Part shown: piece by piece, positions 8,674 through 18,330 of the stretch
Layout of the letters: each line of letters begins with the position of its first letter
Position numbering within the stretch: the first letter of the stretch is position 1
Assembly (NCBI GenBank): GCA_963840805.1
Contig: CAWJAJ010000015.1
Coordinates: 248,001-312,000 of the forward strand
From: CADEEN01 sp963840805
Lineage (GTDB): Bacteria; Pseudomonadota; Gammaproteobacteria; Burkholderiales; Burkholderiaceae_C
Direction: 5' to 3'
DNA length: 64,000 nucleotides
Position numbers and translations under genes: made by a program
Notes under the pieces: model-generated
Seen by the model: only the letters and a program-made list of their open reading frames with translations
Database searches by the model: none
What the model was told of the DNA's origin: nothing

Positions 8674-10982
8674 GCGATGAGCGCGCGGGCTTCCTGCGCG
8701 AAGCGCTGTTCAACGGCAACGGCGTCGCCAAGAAGCTGATCGTCGCACTGGTGCTGTTCAGCTCGGTGATCACCGGCGTGATCACGGCGATCGAGCTGTA
8801 TGCGCATTACCGCCGCGATCTGGGGCAGATCGACCGCTCGATCGAGTTCATCGGCAAGAGCTACCTGCCTTCGCTGACCGACGCCGTTTGGATCGCCGAC
8901 CGCGAGCAGGTGCAGACGCAGCTCGACGGACTGCTGCGCCTGCCGGACCTCGAGTACATCGGCATCAGCGTCGACGGTCAGACGCGATGGTCCGCGGGCG
9001 AGGCGGTGTCGCGCCGCGCCGTCACCGTCGACGTGCCGCTGCGGCGCGAACACCGCGGCCAGGCGCTGACCATCGGCAACGTGAAGGTGGTCGCCAGCGT
9101 CGACCGCGTGCTGGCCCGTGTCTGGGACGAGTTGCTGATGGTGCTGCTCGGCAATGCCATCAAGACCTTGCTGGTGGCCGGGTTCATGCTGCTGGTGTTC
9201 CAGTACCTGGTGACGCGCCACCTGACGCGCATTGCCGCCTTCGTGCGCCGCATCGATCCGGCCGCGCCCGGCGGTGAACAGATCCGGCTCGAACGCCCCG
9301 CGGCCGGACGCTGGCGGCCCGACATCCTCGACGCCGTGACCGCGTCGATCAACGGGCTCTCGCGCTCGCTGCACGAGGCGTTCGCGAGTGTCCACGAGGG
9401 CGAGGCACGCTACCGGGCCATCGTCGAGGCACAGGACGATGCGGTGTGCCGCTGGCTGCCGGACACCACGCTGACATTCACCAATGCCCGCTACCGCGAA
9501 CTGTTCGGTCTGAGCGAGGCCACGGCACAGGGCCGGCAATGGCTCGGCTTCATTCCCGATGCCGAACGGCCGGCGGTGACGGCGTTCTACCGCGAACTCG
9601 CGCAACAGCCGCGCCGGGTGGCCTACGAGCACACCGTCGCCACCGCCGACGGCGCCCAGCGCTGGATCGCGTGGACCGACGTACCGCTGTTCGATGCCAT
9701 GGGCCGGGCCGTCGAGTTCCAGTCCGTCGGCCGCGACATCACGCAACGCAAGCTCGACGAAGAGGCGATCCGCCAGATGAACCAGCAGTTGGAGGCGCGC
9801 GTGCAAGAACGCACGGCCCAGCTGCAGCAAGCCGTGGAGCGCGCGGAGAACGCCAACCGGGCCAAGAGCGAGTTCCTGTCGCGCATGAGCCACGAGTTGC
9901 GCACGCCGATGAACGCGATCCTCGGTTTCGCGCAGATCATCGAGATGTCGAATCCGACGTCCAAGCAATTGACTTGGGCACGCGAAATCCGGCGCGCCGG
10001 CGACCACCTGTTGCAGATGATCGAGGACTTGCTCGACCTGGCGCGCATCGAGGTCGGCAAGTTGGCCATCCGCATCGAGTCGCAGGATGCCGCGCCGATC
10101 ATCGGCGAGGCGGCCGCGATCGTGCAGTCTTTGATCGCCGCGCGCGGGCTGCAGCTGGAGGTCGAGACCTGCCCGGGCCCGGCGTTGGTCGTCCGCGCCG
10201 ACCGGCTGCGCCTGCGCCAGGTGCTCGTCAACCTGCTGTCCAACGCGGCCAAGTACAACCGCGAGCACGGCTCGATCACCGTGCGCTGCGCGCGGCACGG
10301 CGATGGCGTGCGGCTGTCGGTGGCCGACACCGGGATCGGCATCGCCGCCGAGAAGTTGGCCCAGCTGTTCCTGCCGTTCGACCGCCTCGGCGCCGAGAAG
10401 GGCAGCGTCGAGGGCACGGGCATCGGCCTGGCACTGAGCAAGCAACTGGCCGACCTGATGGGCGCCACGATCGGGGTCGAAAGCCAGATCGGCGTCGGAT
10501 CCATCTTCTGGATCGATCTGCCGGGCGAGGACGGCGACGCCGCCGAAGTCCGCGCACCCGCCACGGCGTTGTCGCCGGTCGACGCGCAGGCCTGCGACGT
10601 GCTCTATGTCGAAGACAACGCCTCCAATCTCGAGGTCATGGCGGCGTTCCTGGCGCCGTTTCCCGGCGTTCACCTGCGCACGGCGCTGACGGGGGCCGCG
10701 GCACTGGTGCAGGTGGCGGCGCGGCGGCCCGACGTGATCCTGCTCGACATCCACCTGCCGGGCATGGACGGCTACGAGATCCTCGCGCACCTGCGCGCCG
10801 ATCCGCGTTGGCGCGACGTCGCCGTGGTCGCCGTCTCGGCCGACGCGATGCCGCATGACGTCCAGCGTGGCCTGGCCGCGGGCTTCGATCGCTACATCAC
10901 CAAGCCGGTCGACCTGAGCGAGTTGCTCGGCGTGCTCGACGAGATGGTGCACCGACGGCGCGGCGGGCCTTCGCCACGCTGA
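8670..10982 (+). CDS. Hybrid sensor histidine kinase with PAS and receiver domains
   Basis: A 770-aa inner-membrane kinase starting at GTG 8670. Membrane segments lie at about residues 22-42 and 152-178 and enclose a periplasmic sensor region. A PAS domain follows (about 245-365), a short coiled coil (MNQQLEARVQERTAQLQQAVE), the HisKA domain with phospho-acceptor His408 in SHELRTPMNAILGF, the HATPase domain (NLLSNAAKYNREH; DTGIGIA; GTGIGLAL) and a C-terminal receiver with Asp693 in LLDIHLPGMDG. No separate response regulator or output domain is encoded nearby, so it presumably passes phosphate to a phosphotransfer protein elsewhere. It overlaps the solute-binding protein gene upstream by four bases, which suggests that the pair senses one external compound. 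Confidence 0.93.
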   Translation: MSDERAGFLREALFNGNGVAKKLIVALVLFSSVITGVITAIELYAHYRRDLGQIDRSIEFIGKSYLPSLTDAVWIADREQVQTQLDGLLRLPDLEYIGISVDGQTRWSAGEAVSRRAVTVDVPLRREHRGQALTIGNVKVVASVDRVLARVWDELLMVLLGNAIKTLLVAGFMLLVFQYLVTRHLTRIAAFVRRIDPAAPGGEQIRLERPAAGRWRPDILDAVTASINGLSRSLHEAFASVHEGEARYRAIVEAQDDAVCRWLPDTTLTFTNARYRELFGLSEATAQGRQWLGFIPDAERPAVTAFYRELAQQPRRVAYEHTVATADGAQRWIAWTDVPLFDAMGRAVEFQSVGRDITQRKLDEEAIRQMNQQLEARVQERTAQLQQAVERAENANRAKSEFLSRMSHELRTPMNAILGFAQIIEMSNPTSKQLTWAREIRRAGDHLLQMIEDLLDLARIEVGKLAIRIESQDAAPIIGEAAAIVQSLIAARGLQLEVETCPGPALVVRADRLRLRQVLVNLLSNAAKYNREHGSITVRCARHGDGVRLSVADTGIGIAAEKLAQLFLPFDRLGAEKGSVEGTGIGLALSKQLADLMGATIGVESQIGVGSIFWIDLPGEDGDAAEVRAPATALSPVDAQACDVLYVEDNASNLEVMAAFLAPFPGVHLRTALTGAAALVQVAARRPDVILLDIHLPGMDGYEILAHLRADPRWRDVAVVAVSADAMPHDVQRGLAAGFDRYITKPVDLSELLGVLDEMVHRRRGGPSPR

Positions 10983-10988
10983 AGCGCG

Positions 10989-11522
10989 TCACGCGCCCGG
11001 CGCCGCCAACACGCAGCGCGCGACCAGTTCCAGCGCCGCGGCAGGGGTGTCGACCTGCACGACGCCATCGATCCGTGCTGCGCCTTCCAGGCCGATGACG
11101 AGCTTGCCGAACTGGCGGCCGAGCGCGACCTCGCTCAGGGTGCCGAAGTTGTCGCCGACGGCCACCAGGCACAGCGCCGCCCGCGCGATCACGGCGTTGC
11201 GCGCCTCGCCGATACCGCTGGCGATGACCACCGACGCGTAGGCGTTGGCGGCCTGCGGATCGGTGTCGGGCAGCACCCCGATCGCCACCCCGCCGGCCTC
11301 GGCCGCGCCGCGGCAGGCGGCTTCCATCACGCCGGCACGGCCACCACAGATCAGTGCCAGCCCCATCTCGGCAATGCCGCGGCCCACGGCCTGGGCGGCG
11401 GCGTACTGGGCCGGCGTCGCCTGGCGCGGCCCGATCACGGCCACCGGTGCGCGGATCGGCGCGTTGCGCTGTCGCTGCGCGGCCTCGGCCAGCAGACTTT
11501 CGCGAATGTCGGTACTTTTCAT
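10989..11522 (-). CDS. SLOG-domain (TIGR00725/LOG-like) protein
   Basis: A cytoplasmic protein of about 177 residues with a Rossmann-like SLOG fold: VAVIGPRQATPAQY, LALICGGRAGVMEAACRGA, an ARNAVIARAALCLVAVG stretch and a GTLSEVALGRQFGK motif. The family includes nucleotide-processing lysine-decarboxylase-like proteins, but the complete PGGxGTxxE motif of cytokinin phosphoribohydrolases is changed here (VGDNFGTLSE), so no enzyme activity can be assigned. A start at ATG 11522 (MKSTDIRE) is preferred to 11549, which would overlap the upstream permease stop. It is the last gene after an ABC importer on the same strand. Confidence 0.8.
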   Translation of the reverse strand: MKSTDIRESLLAEAAQRQRNAPIRAPVAVIGPRQATPAQYAAAQAVGRGIAEMGLALICGGRAGVMEAACRGAAEAGGVAIGVLPDTDPQAANAYASVVIASGIGEARNAVIARAALCLVAVGDNFGTLSEVALGRQFGKLVIGLEGAARIDGVVQVDTPAAALELVARCVLAAPGA

Positions 11523-11532
11523 GGTGGCCCGC

Positions 11533-12351
11533 TCACAGGTGTTTCTCATGCCGGCTGCCGAACCAGGCGCCGGTCGTCATGATCGCCGAGCAGGCTGCGG
11601 TGATCAGCAGCGCCAGTGCCGCCGCAGCAGGGAAATCGGAGCCCGTCTCGGAGATCAGGCTGTAGAGCTGCAACGGCAGGATCTCGAGCCGCGTGCCGAC
11701 CAGCGCCAGCGCGGTGCCGTAGGCCCCGAACACCACTGCCGCGATCAGGCACAGGCTGCTGGCGATCGGCGCCGCCAGCTGCGGCAGCATCACCTGGGCG
11801 AAGGCCTGCGCCGGCGTGGCACCGAGCGACTGCGCGACATCGAGCTGCGCGCGATCGAAGTTCACGAACACCGGCAGTACCCCCATCACCACGCGCGGAA
11901 TCAGGTAGTACGACGATGCGAACGCCAGCCCGACCGGCGTGAACAAGGCCTTGCCGACCACCGCGCTGTCGGTGCCCAGCAGCGCCAGCAACTGCGTCAC
12001 CAGCCCGGCGCGGCCGTAGGTCAGGATGAAGCCGTAGGCGACGATCAGGCCGGAAAACGTCAGCGGCAGCGCGATCACGAAGGCCAGCAGCGTGCGCCGG
12101 CGTTCCTCCATGCGCGCCAGGTGCAGCGCGACCGCGACGCCGACCACCAGCGACAGCGTCGATGCCGCCAGCGTCAGCACCGCGCTGCCGGCCAGCGACG
12201 GCCAGAAGGCCGGCATCGCGAACACGCGTGCGAAGGCGCCGAGCCCGTCGCGCAGCGCGTCGACCATCACCGCCGCCAGCGGCAGCGCGAAGAACAGCGC
12301 CAGCAGCACGATGGCCGGCGCGGCGAGCAGCGCGAAGGTGCTGCGCTTCAT
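11533..12351 (-). CDS. ABC importer permease, component 2
   Basis: An inner-membrane permease of 272 aa with about six helices (first: FALLAAPAIVLLALFFALPLAAVMVDAL). The cytoplasmic EAA-type loop that contacts the ATPase is AQSLGATPAQAFAQVMLPQLAAPI. It belongs to the type I permeases of iron, polyamine or aminoethylphosphonate importers. It lies 138 bases after the binding-protein gene; an intergenic hairpin repeat stands in that gap. With the frameshifted permease at 14625-15417, it makes the expected heterodimer. Confidence 0.88.
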   Translation of the reverse strand: MKRSTFALLAAPAIVLLALFFALPLAAVMVDALRDGLGAFARVFAMPAFWPSLAGSAVLTLAASTLSLVVGVAVALHLARMEERRRTLLAFVIALPLTFSGLIVAYGFILTYGRAGLVTQLLALLGTDSAVVGKALFTPVGLAFASSYYLIPRVVMGVLPVFVNFDRAQLDVAQSLGATPAQAFAQVMLPQLAAPIASSLCLIAAVVFGAYGTALALVGTRLEILPLQLYSLISETGSDFPAAAALALLITAACSAIMTTGAWFGSRHEKHL

Positions 12352-12438
12352 CGGTCGATCTCAGTCAATCCGCCGCAACGCATGCAACGCGAGGACCAGC
12401 CAAGCGGCAGCCGCGGATCCGGCTCCGCCGGTCCGCTA

Positions 12439-12469
12439 GCTGCGCCCCCTTGAGGGGGAGCGGCGCAGC
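12439..12469. repeat. Intergenic hairpin repeat
   Basis: GCTGCGCC and GGCGCAGC flank CCCC..GGGG arms and make a compact stem. The following bases (CGCTTCGGGGGTGGGCC) complete a short palindromic intergenic sequence of a kind often scattered through Burkholderiales chromosomes. It lies between the binding-protein gene and the second permease of the importer and could attenuate transcription between them. Confidence 0.55.
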
Positions 12470-12489
12470 CGCTTCGGGGGTGGGCCACA

Positions 12490-13570
12490 TCACCTCGCCC
12501 CGGTGGCGCTGACGTAGCCCTGGTCGATCTCGGCCTTCTTCGCGGCCGCGGCACGCACGTCGAGCGGGCGCACCTGCGGTGCCGTCGGCAGCTTGTCGGC
12601 CACGCTGGCCGGCAGCACGATGCCCGGCACGCTGGGCCGCACGAAGCCTTCGGCGAAGATGCCCTGGCCGAAGTCGCTCATGATGAAGTTCAGCCACAGC
12701 TTGCCGGCGTTCGGGTTCGGGCCCTTCTCGACCAGGCTGATGCCGTACGGCGCCGCGGCCGAGGCCTCCTTCGGGATCACCACCGCCACCGCGTCGCCGA
12801 GGCCGTCGGTGATACTTGGCCTTCAGGCCGTCGTTCTCGTAGGAGATCCAGATCGGGATCTCGCCCTTGACGAACTGCGCATACGGCGTGGTGCCGAGCA
12901 CGCGCAGCACGCTGCCGGCCTTGTGCAGCTTGCCGAGGTACTCGAGGCCGGGCTTGACGTTGGTCATGTCGCCGCCGGCGGCGAAGTTGGCGGCGAAGCT
13001 CATCACCTGGCCGACGCCGGTGGAACGCGGGTCGAGGTAGACCACGGTGTTCTTGTACTCGGGCTTCAGCAGATCGGCCCACGACTGCGGCACGTTCTTC
13101 ACCAGCTTGGTGTTGACGACGAAGGCGATGGTCAGCGAGTGGATCGTGAACCAGCGGCCGTCGGGGTCCTTGAACACCGCCGGCAGCTTGTCGAAGTTGA
13201 CCGGCTTGAACGGCGCCACCACGCCCTTGTCGACGGCGTCGACCGCCGAGGCCGCGAAGTAGTACGCGGTATCGGCCTGCGGGCGGTTGCGCGCCTTGTC
13301 GAGCGCCACCACGGTGGCCGCCGAGCCGAGGTCGTTGTAGACGATCTCGACCTCGGGGTAGCGCTGCTTGAAGGCGCGGAACTGCGCCGCCCAGTTGGCC
13401 CAGGTCGGCCCGGTGTCGAAGCTCACCACCATGCCTTCCTTGCGCGCCGCTTCGTAGAGCAGCTTCTCGCCCGCGTACAACTCGGGCGAGGCGGCCACGG
13501 ATTGCGCCACGGCGATGCCCGACAGCATCGCGACAGCGGACGAAAACAGCAACTTGATCAGTCGGCTCAT
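12490..13570 (-). CDS. ABC importer solute-binding protein (family 1), one frameshift
   Basis: A periplasmic binding protein of about 360 aa starting at ATG 13570, which has an AGGAGA ribosome site seven bases upstream. The signal peptide is LIKLLFSSAVAMLSGIAVAQS. Visible blocks are EKLLYEAARKEGMVVSFD, FKQRYPEVEIVYND, the WFTIHSLTIAFVVNTKLV hinge region and a C-terminal YGISLVEKGPNPNAGKLW helix typical of Fe(III)/aminoethylphosphonate-type binding proteins. The frame changes once near 12812, where removing one base joins DGLKAK to ITDGLGDAVAVVIPKEAS. Ligand cannot be told: iron, thiamine, polyamine and phosphonate binders all share this layout. Confidence 0.85.
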
Positions 13571-13584
13571 CACAATTCTCCTCA

Positions 13585-14634
13585 TCAGGGGTTGGACGAC
13601 AGAAACTGGATCGCGTCGACGGGCACGCGCACCCGCGTCAGCGCCTCGCGCGAGGTGGTCTCGAGCTTGAGCAGCACCTCGCCGATGGCCAGGTCGAGCT
13701 GGCGGGTGGCGCCGAAGAAGCGGTCCTTCAGCACGCGCACATCGAACACGTTGGCGCCGCTCTCGCCGTGCGCGGGCGCCAGCCGCTCGGGCCGGATCAG
13801 CACCTTCAACGCCGCACCGGCGGGCCGGCCGTGCGGCGGCAGTTGCAGGCGACCGAGCGCGAAGTCGCCGCTGTCGGGCCCGCTCGCGGTGCCGGCGAGC
13901 ACGTTGGCGCGGCCGACGAAGCCGGCGACGAAGGCGTCGACCGGGCGGTCGTAGATCGCCTGCGGCGGGTCGTATTGCACCAGCCGGCCGTCTCTCAGCA
14001 CCGCGATGCGGTCGGCCAGCGACAGCGCCTCGTCCTGGTCGTGCGTGATCAGCAGCGCGGCGATGTTGTGCAGCTTCTGGATGCGCCGCACCTCGTCGCG
14101 CATCGCCACCCGCGTGGCGGCGTCGAGCGCCGACAGCGGCTCGTCGAGCAGCAGCGCGCGCGGCTCGAAGCTCAAGCGCCCGCGCCAGCGCCACGCGCTG
14201 CTGCTGGCCGCCCGACAGCTGCGCCGGCAGGCGCTCGGCCAGGCCGGCCAGGCCGACCATCTCGAGCATCTCGTCGGCCTTCCTGCGCCGCGCCTCGGGG
14301 GCGATGCCGCGCACGCGCAACGGGTAGGCGATGTTCTCCCACACCTTCATGTGCGGGAACAGCGCGTACGACTGGAACACGATGCCGCAGCCGCGCGAAG
14401 CGACGCTGGCTGCGGTGACGTCCTGTCCCGCCAGCCGCACGCAGCCCGACGTCGGGGCGGAAGAAGCCGGCGATCAGCTTGAGCAGCGTGGTCTTGCCGC
14501 AGCCCGACGGGCCGATGCACACGACCAGCTCGCCCTGCTGCATCTGCAGCGACAGATCGAAGATGCCGGCCTTGCCGCCGGGGTAGCGGAAGGTGACGCT
14601 GGTCGAGTTCGACCGCAAGCGCCGTCATCGCGGC
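13585..14634 (-). CDS. ABC importer ATP-binding protein with TOBE domain, frameshifted as read
   Basis: Joined across frames this is a 350-residue ATPase: Walker A GPSGCGKTTLLKLIAG, Q-loop VFQSYALFPHMKVWENIAYPL, signature LSGGQQQRVALARAL, Walker B ALLLDEPLSALD, switch His in LITHDQDEALSLADRIAVL, and a C-terminal regulatory TOBE domain (LKVLIRPERLAP). Extra single bases near 14605, 14455 and 14175 break the frame. Two of these three have the same local form, GCGCTTG where GCGCTG is expected. The gene starts at ATG 14634 and sits between the first permease and the binding-protein gene. It energises the importer from the cytoplasmic side. Confidence 0.85.
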
Positions 14635-15417
14635 CTCCCCGCCATGGCCGTCGCACGCTGCGTCGACAGCGCACCGCCCACCGACGCTGCCAGCGCCAGC
14701 ACCAGCAGGATCACCGTGGCGGCGCAGGCAAAGCCGGTGGCGCCGTAGAAGGCCTGCAACAGCACGACCGGGTAGGTGCGATTGAGGAAACCGGCGACCA
14801 GGTTGGAGAACTGGAATTCGCCGATCGACAACGCCGCCACGACGATCAGCCCCGACAGGATCGAGTGGCGCAAGCGCCGGCAGCACGATGTGCATGAAGC
14901 GCTGCATGCCGCTGGCGCCCAGCGACTCGGCTGCCTCCTCGAGCACGTGCAGCCCCAGCCGCTGCATGTCGGCGACCACCGCCTGCAGGAAGTACGGCAG
15001 ACCGAGCACGATGTGGCCGGCCACCAGCAGCCACAGGCTGCCGAGCCAGGGCAGCGTGTCCGACGAGAACACCAGGATGAAGCCGAAGGCCAGCACCAGC
15101 GGCGGCAGCGCCACCGGCAACTGGTACAGCCCGCTGGCCACGGCGCGCACGCGCGGATCGCGGGCGCGGAACACCGCATAGGCCAGCGGCAACCCGATCG
15201 CCACGCAGGCGGTGCAGGTCACGCCGCCGACGATCAGGCTCGACGAAAAGGCACGGCGAAAACTCGGGTCGTTCGCGACCTCCAGGTACCAGCGCCCGGT
15301 GAAGCCGGTGGGCAGGATCGTGTTCAGCCAGAGTTCGCCGAACGAGCCGACGAACAGCAGCGCGATCGGCGTGACCAGGTAGACCAGATAGAACGCGGTG
15401 ACGACGCGCGGCAGCAT
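14625..15417 (-). CDS. ABC importer permease, component 1, one frameshift
   Basis: An inner-membrane permease of about 263 aa starting MLPRVVTAFYLVYLVTPIAL at 15417, with about six helices and the ATPase-contact loop EEAAESLGASGMQRFMHIVLPAL. An extra T near 14872 (again in a GCGCTTG context) shifts the frame; the second frame continues RHSILSGLIVVAALSIGEFQF to the stop at 14625, overlapping the ATPase start by about ten bases. It is the first gene of the importer operon, which runs permease, ATPase, binding protein, permease. A perfect FNR-type palindrome lies 113 bases upstream. Confidence 0.85.
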
Positions 15418-15529
15418 GGGGCGGACCTGATTTGGCGTCGCGTGGATGTCACCCGCGTGACGCCTCGCGCGCTCGTGGCGATGCCTTCCCTGTGTCGCGG
15501 CCACTGTGCCAGCCGGGCCCTGTGCGGTG

Positions 15530-15543
15530 TTGATCGCGATCAA
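15530..15543. promoter_or_regulatory. Perfect FNR/ANR-type box TTGATCGCGATCAA
   Basis: The sequence matches the FNR consensus TTGAT-N4-ATCAA exactly. It lies in the 236-base gap between the divergent ABC importer (start 15417) and archease (start 15654), about 110 bases from either start. No strong -10 is at the ideal class II distance on the plus strand; a CACAGT at that distance on the minus strand is weak. Confidence 0.5.
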
Positions 15544-15653
15544 CGCCGTCATCGGCGACACCGACACACCTGCGATCGCGCGGCCGCGCTTGACCTGGCT
15601 CAGTGCGCAGCCTGCCCGGCGGCGCGATAAGTCCGCATACGCTGGGACGCACG

Positions 15654-16082
15654 ATGCGAGCGCACTGGGAGCATTTCGAGCACGGCGCCGACATCGGTGT
15701 GCGCGGCTACGGCGCGACCAAGGCCGCGGCCTTCGAGCAGGCCGCGCTGGCGCTGATCGCCGTGGTCACCGACCCGGCGGATGTGCAGGCGCTGCAGGCG
15801 GTGCCGATCGCGTGCGATGCGCCCGACGATGAATTGCTGCTGGCGGCCTGGCTCAACGCGGTGGTCTACGAAATGGCGGTGCGCCGCATGCTCTTTGGTC
15901 GCTTCGAAGTCGTGCTCGACGGCACGCACCTGACGGCCCAGGCGCATGGCGAACCGACCGACGTGCGGCGCCACCGCCCCGCGGTGGAAGTCAAGGGCGC
16001 CACGTTGACCGCGTTGCGCGTCGCGCGCAGCGACGACGCCGGCGGCGAAGGCTGGGTGGCGCAGACCGTGGTGGACGTGTGA
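15654..16082 (+). CDS. Archease
   Basis: A 142-aa cytoplasmic protein of the archease family, the activator of RtcB RNA ligase that helps guanylylation and multiple turnover. It starts MRAHWEHFEHGADIGVRGYG; the HGADIGVRG block carries metal-binding acidic residues. The DELLLAAWLNAVVYEMAVRRMLFGRFEV core and the C-terminal VEVKGATLTALRV strand fit the family, and length is normal. The next gene on the same strand is rtcB, 816 bases downstream, an unusually large gap filled by an inverted-repeat element. The start at 15654 was preferred to 15603 because family members begin with this strand. Confidence 0.85.
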   Translation: MRAHWEHFEHGADIGVRGYGATKAAAFEQAALALIAVVTDPADVQALQAVPIACDAPDDELLLAAWLNAVVYEMAVRRMLFGRFEVVLDGTHLTAQAHGEPTDVRRHRPAVEVKGATLTALRVARSDDAGGEGWVAQTVVDV

Positions 16083-16301
16083 AGTGAAAACGCCTCCCAC
16101 TCGCGACCCCGCTTGTCGACGCCCATTGGGGGCGCGCTCGCACCACCGCCCTCGACAGGCAGTGCCCGCAACAGTGAATGACATGCCGTGGCAGTCTCGT
16201 TGCGGCCCGTTGCTGTCATTGCCTTTCCGTTGTGCTGACAGTGGCGCGGCAACGGGGCAGCCGGGCCGGGCACGGCGCTTAGGTGCGGCGGTCTTCGCTG
16301 C

Positions 16302-16773
16302 GCTCAGACGGCCCTGCGCTGCGCGGGTCCGTGGCCCCGTCGCTCAACTCCCTCCGTTCGCTTCGCTCACTGTGGTCGAACAGTCGCGACGAGTCAGCTC
16401 ACGAAGCGCGCTGCGCGCGCGGGCCCCGGCCCCTGTGCTGCTCGGCGCCTCACATGCGCGCCGTGCCCGGCCCGGCTGCCCCGTTGCAGAACCGAAGGTG
16501 GCGTGCGAGGCTATCGAACACCGACCCTGTTGCCGGCAAGGCGGCGGGCGGGGCCTGGGCGGGGCGAATCGGCGCCGCCGAGGAGCACAGGGCTTCTGGC
16601 CGCGCGCCTTGGCGCGCTTCGTCATCTGACTCGTCGCGACTGTCCGAGCGCAGCGAACGCAGTGAGCGTAGCGAGTTGAGCGACGGGCCAGAAGACCGAG
16701 CACCGCAGGGCCCCCGCAGCGCAGCGAAGGGCCAGCCGTCTGAGCCCCGCCCAGGCCCCGCCCGCCGCCTTGC
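16302..16773. repeat. Large imperfect inverted-repeat element between archease and rtcB
   Basis: Arms at about 16302-16450 and 16571-16745 are reverse-complement related over their length (for example GCTCAGACGG with CCGTCTGAGC, CAGTCGCGACGAGTCAG with its complement, CCCTGTGCTGCTCGG with its complement), with a loop of about 120 bases. A 30-base perfect inverted repeat also links 16536-16565 in the loop with 16744-16773 at the outer edge. No transposase and no supported gene lies in 16083-16898. The structure suggests a non-autonomous mobile element or a regulatory hairpin region; a full-length protein-coding role is unlikely. Confidence 0.65.
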
Positions 16774-16898
16774 TCGCGCCGATGCGAGCATAAGCTAGCA
16801 GACGCATGCAAGCAGCCGCATCGGGCCGCAAGCCGGCACCGGCACGCCAGCAGCGCTGCATGCGTCGCGGGTGACGCGCAGCGCGATGGACCCCTGAC

Positions 16899-18330
16899 AT
16901 GGACCTGGCGCTGCTCCGCCGCCGCGGTCCCTGTGAGTGGGAACTGCCCGCGCAAGGCGCGATGCGCGTGCCGGCGCTGATCTATGCCGACGAGGCGCTG
17001 GTGCGTGCGATGGACGACAAGGTGCGCGAGCAGGCGGCCAACGTCGCCGCGCTGCCCGGCATCGTGCGCGCGTCGTACGTGATGCCCGACGCGCATTGGG
17101 GCTACGGCTTCCCGATCGGCGGCGTGGCTGCGTTCGACGCCGAGGCCGGTGGCGTCGTGTCGGCCGGCGGCGTCGGTTTCGACGTCTCGTGCGGCGTGCG
17201 CTGCCTGCACACCGGGCTGCAGCGCAGCGACATCATGGCCGTGCAACGGCGCCTGGCCGACGCGTTGTACGAGCGCATCCCGGCCGGCGTCGGCAGCACC
17301 GGTTCGATCCGCCTCGGCGCGGCCGAGATGGACGCAATGCTGGCCGGTGGCGCGAAGTGGGCCGTGCAGCGCGGCTGGGGTACCGACGCCGACCTCGACC
17401 GCGTCGAGGAGCAAGGCCAGATGCTGCACGCCAAGCCGGGCAAGGTCTCGGAGCAGGCCAAGCGCCGCCAGCGCGACGAGATGGGCACGCTGGGCAGTGG
17501 CAACCACTACCTCGAGGTGCAGGAAGTGGCCGAGGTCTTCGACGCGCGCATCGCCGCCGGCTTCGGCCTGGCCGCGGGCGACATCGTCGTGATGATTCAT
17601 TGCGGCTCGCGCGGGCTGGGCCACCAGATCGGCAGCGAGTTCCTGCGCGAAATGGCGATCGCCGCGCCGCGCTACGGCATCGTGCTGCCCGACCGCGAAC
17701 TGGCCTGCGCACCGATCCGCTCCGAGCTCGGCCAGGACTACCTCGGCGCGATGCGCGCGGCCATCAACTGCGCGCTGGCCAACCGCCAGATCCTGACCGC
17801 ACTGGTGCGTGCGGTGTTCGCCGAGTTGCTGCCGCGCGCGGTGATGCCGCTGCTCTACGACGTGTCGCACAACACCTGCAAGCTCGAGCGCCACGAGATC
17901 GACGGTCAGGTTCGCGAGTTGTACGTGCACCGCAAGGGCGCGACACGCGCGCTCGGCCCCGGCCATACCGACCTGCCGGCCGCGCTGCGCGAATTCGGCC
18001 AGCCGGTGCTGATCGGCGGCTCGATGGGCACCGGCTCGTACGTGCTCGCCGGCACCACGCGCCAGCGAAGGGCTGGCGTTCTCGTCGGCCTGCCACGGCG
18101 CGGGCCGCGCGATGAGCCGCCACCAGGCGCTGCGCACCTGGTTCGGCCGCCAGGTCATCGACGAACTCGCCGGCCGCGGCATCCTGATCCGCAGCCCGTC
18201 GTCGCGCGGTGTCGCCGAGGAAGCCCCGGGCGCCTACAAGGATGTCAGCGCCGTCGTCGACGCCGCCCACGACGCCGGCCTGGCCCGCAAGGTCGCGCGC
18301 ATGGTGCCGCTGGTGTGCGTGAAGGGATGA
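16899..18330 (+). CDS. rtcB: RNA-splicing ligase RtcB, one frameshift
   Basis: GTP- and Mn-dependent RNA ligase that joins 2',3'-cyclic-phosphate ends to 5'-OH ends; about 476 aa. Seen: MPDAHWGYGFPIGGVAAFD, GGVGFDVSCGVRCLHT with the metal-binding Cys, LGSGNHYLEVQEV, MIHCGSRGLGHQIG, and DVSHNTCKLERH. One extra base near 18068 shifts the frame after VLAGTT; the other frame continues with FSSACHGAGRAMSR, which includes the conserved HGAGR block around the guanylylated histidine, and ends in ARMVPLVCVKG. Start ATG 16899 is preceded by the inverted-repeat element. With archease this is a standard RNA-repair pair. The stop overlaps the CapA-like start. Confidence 0.92.
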
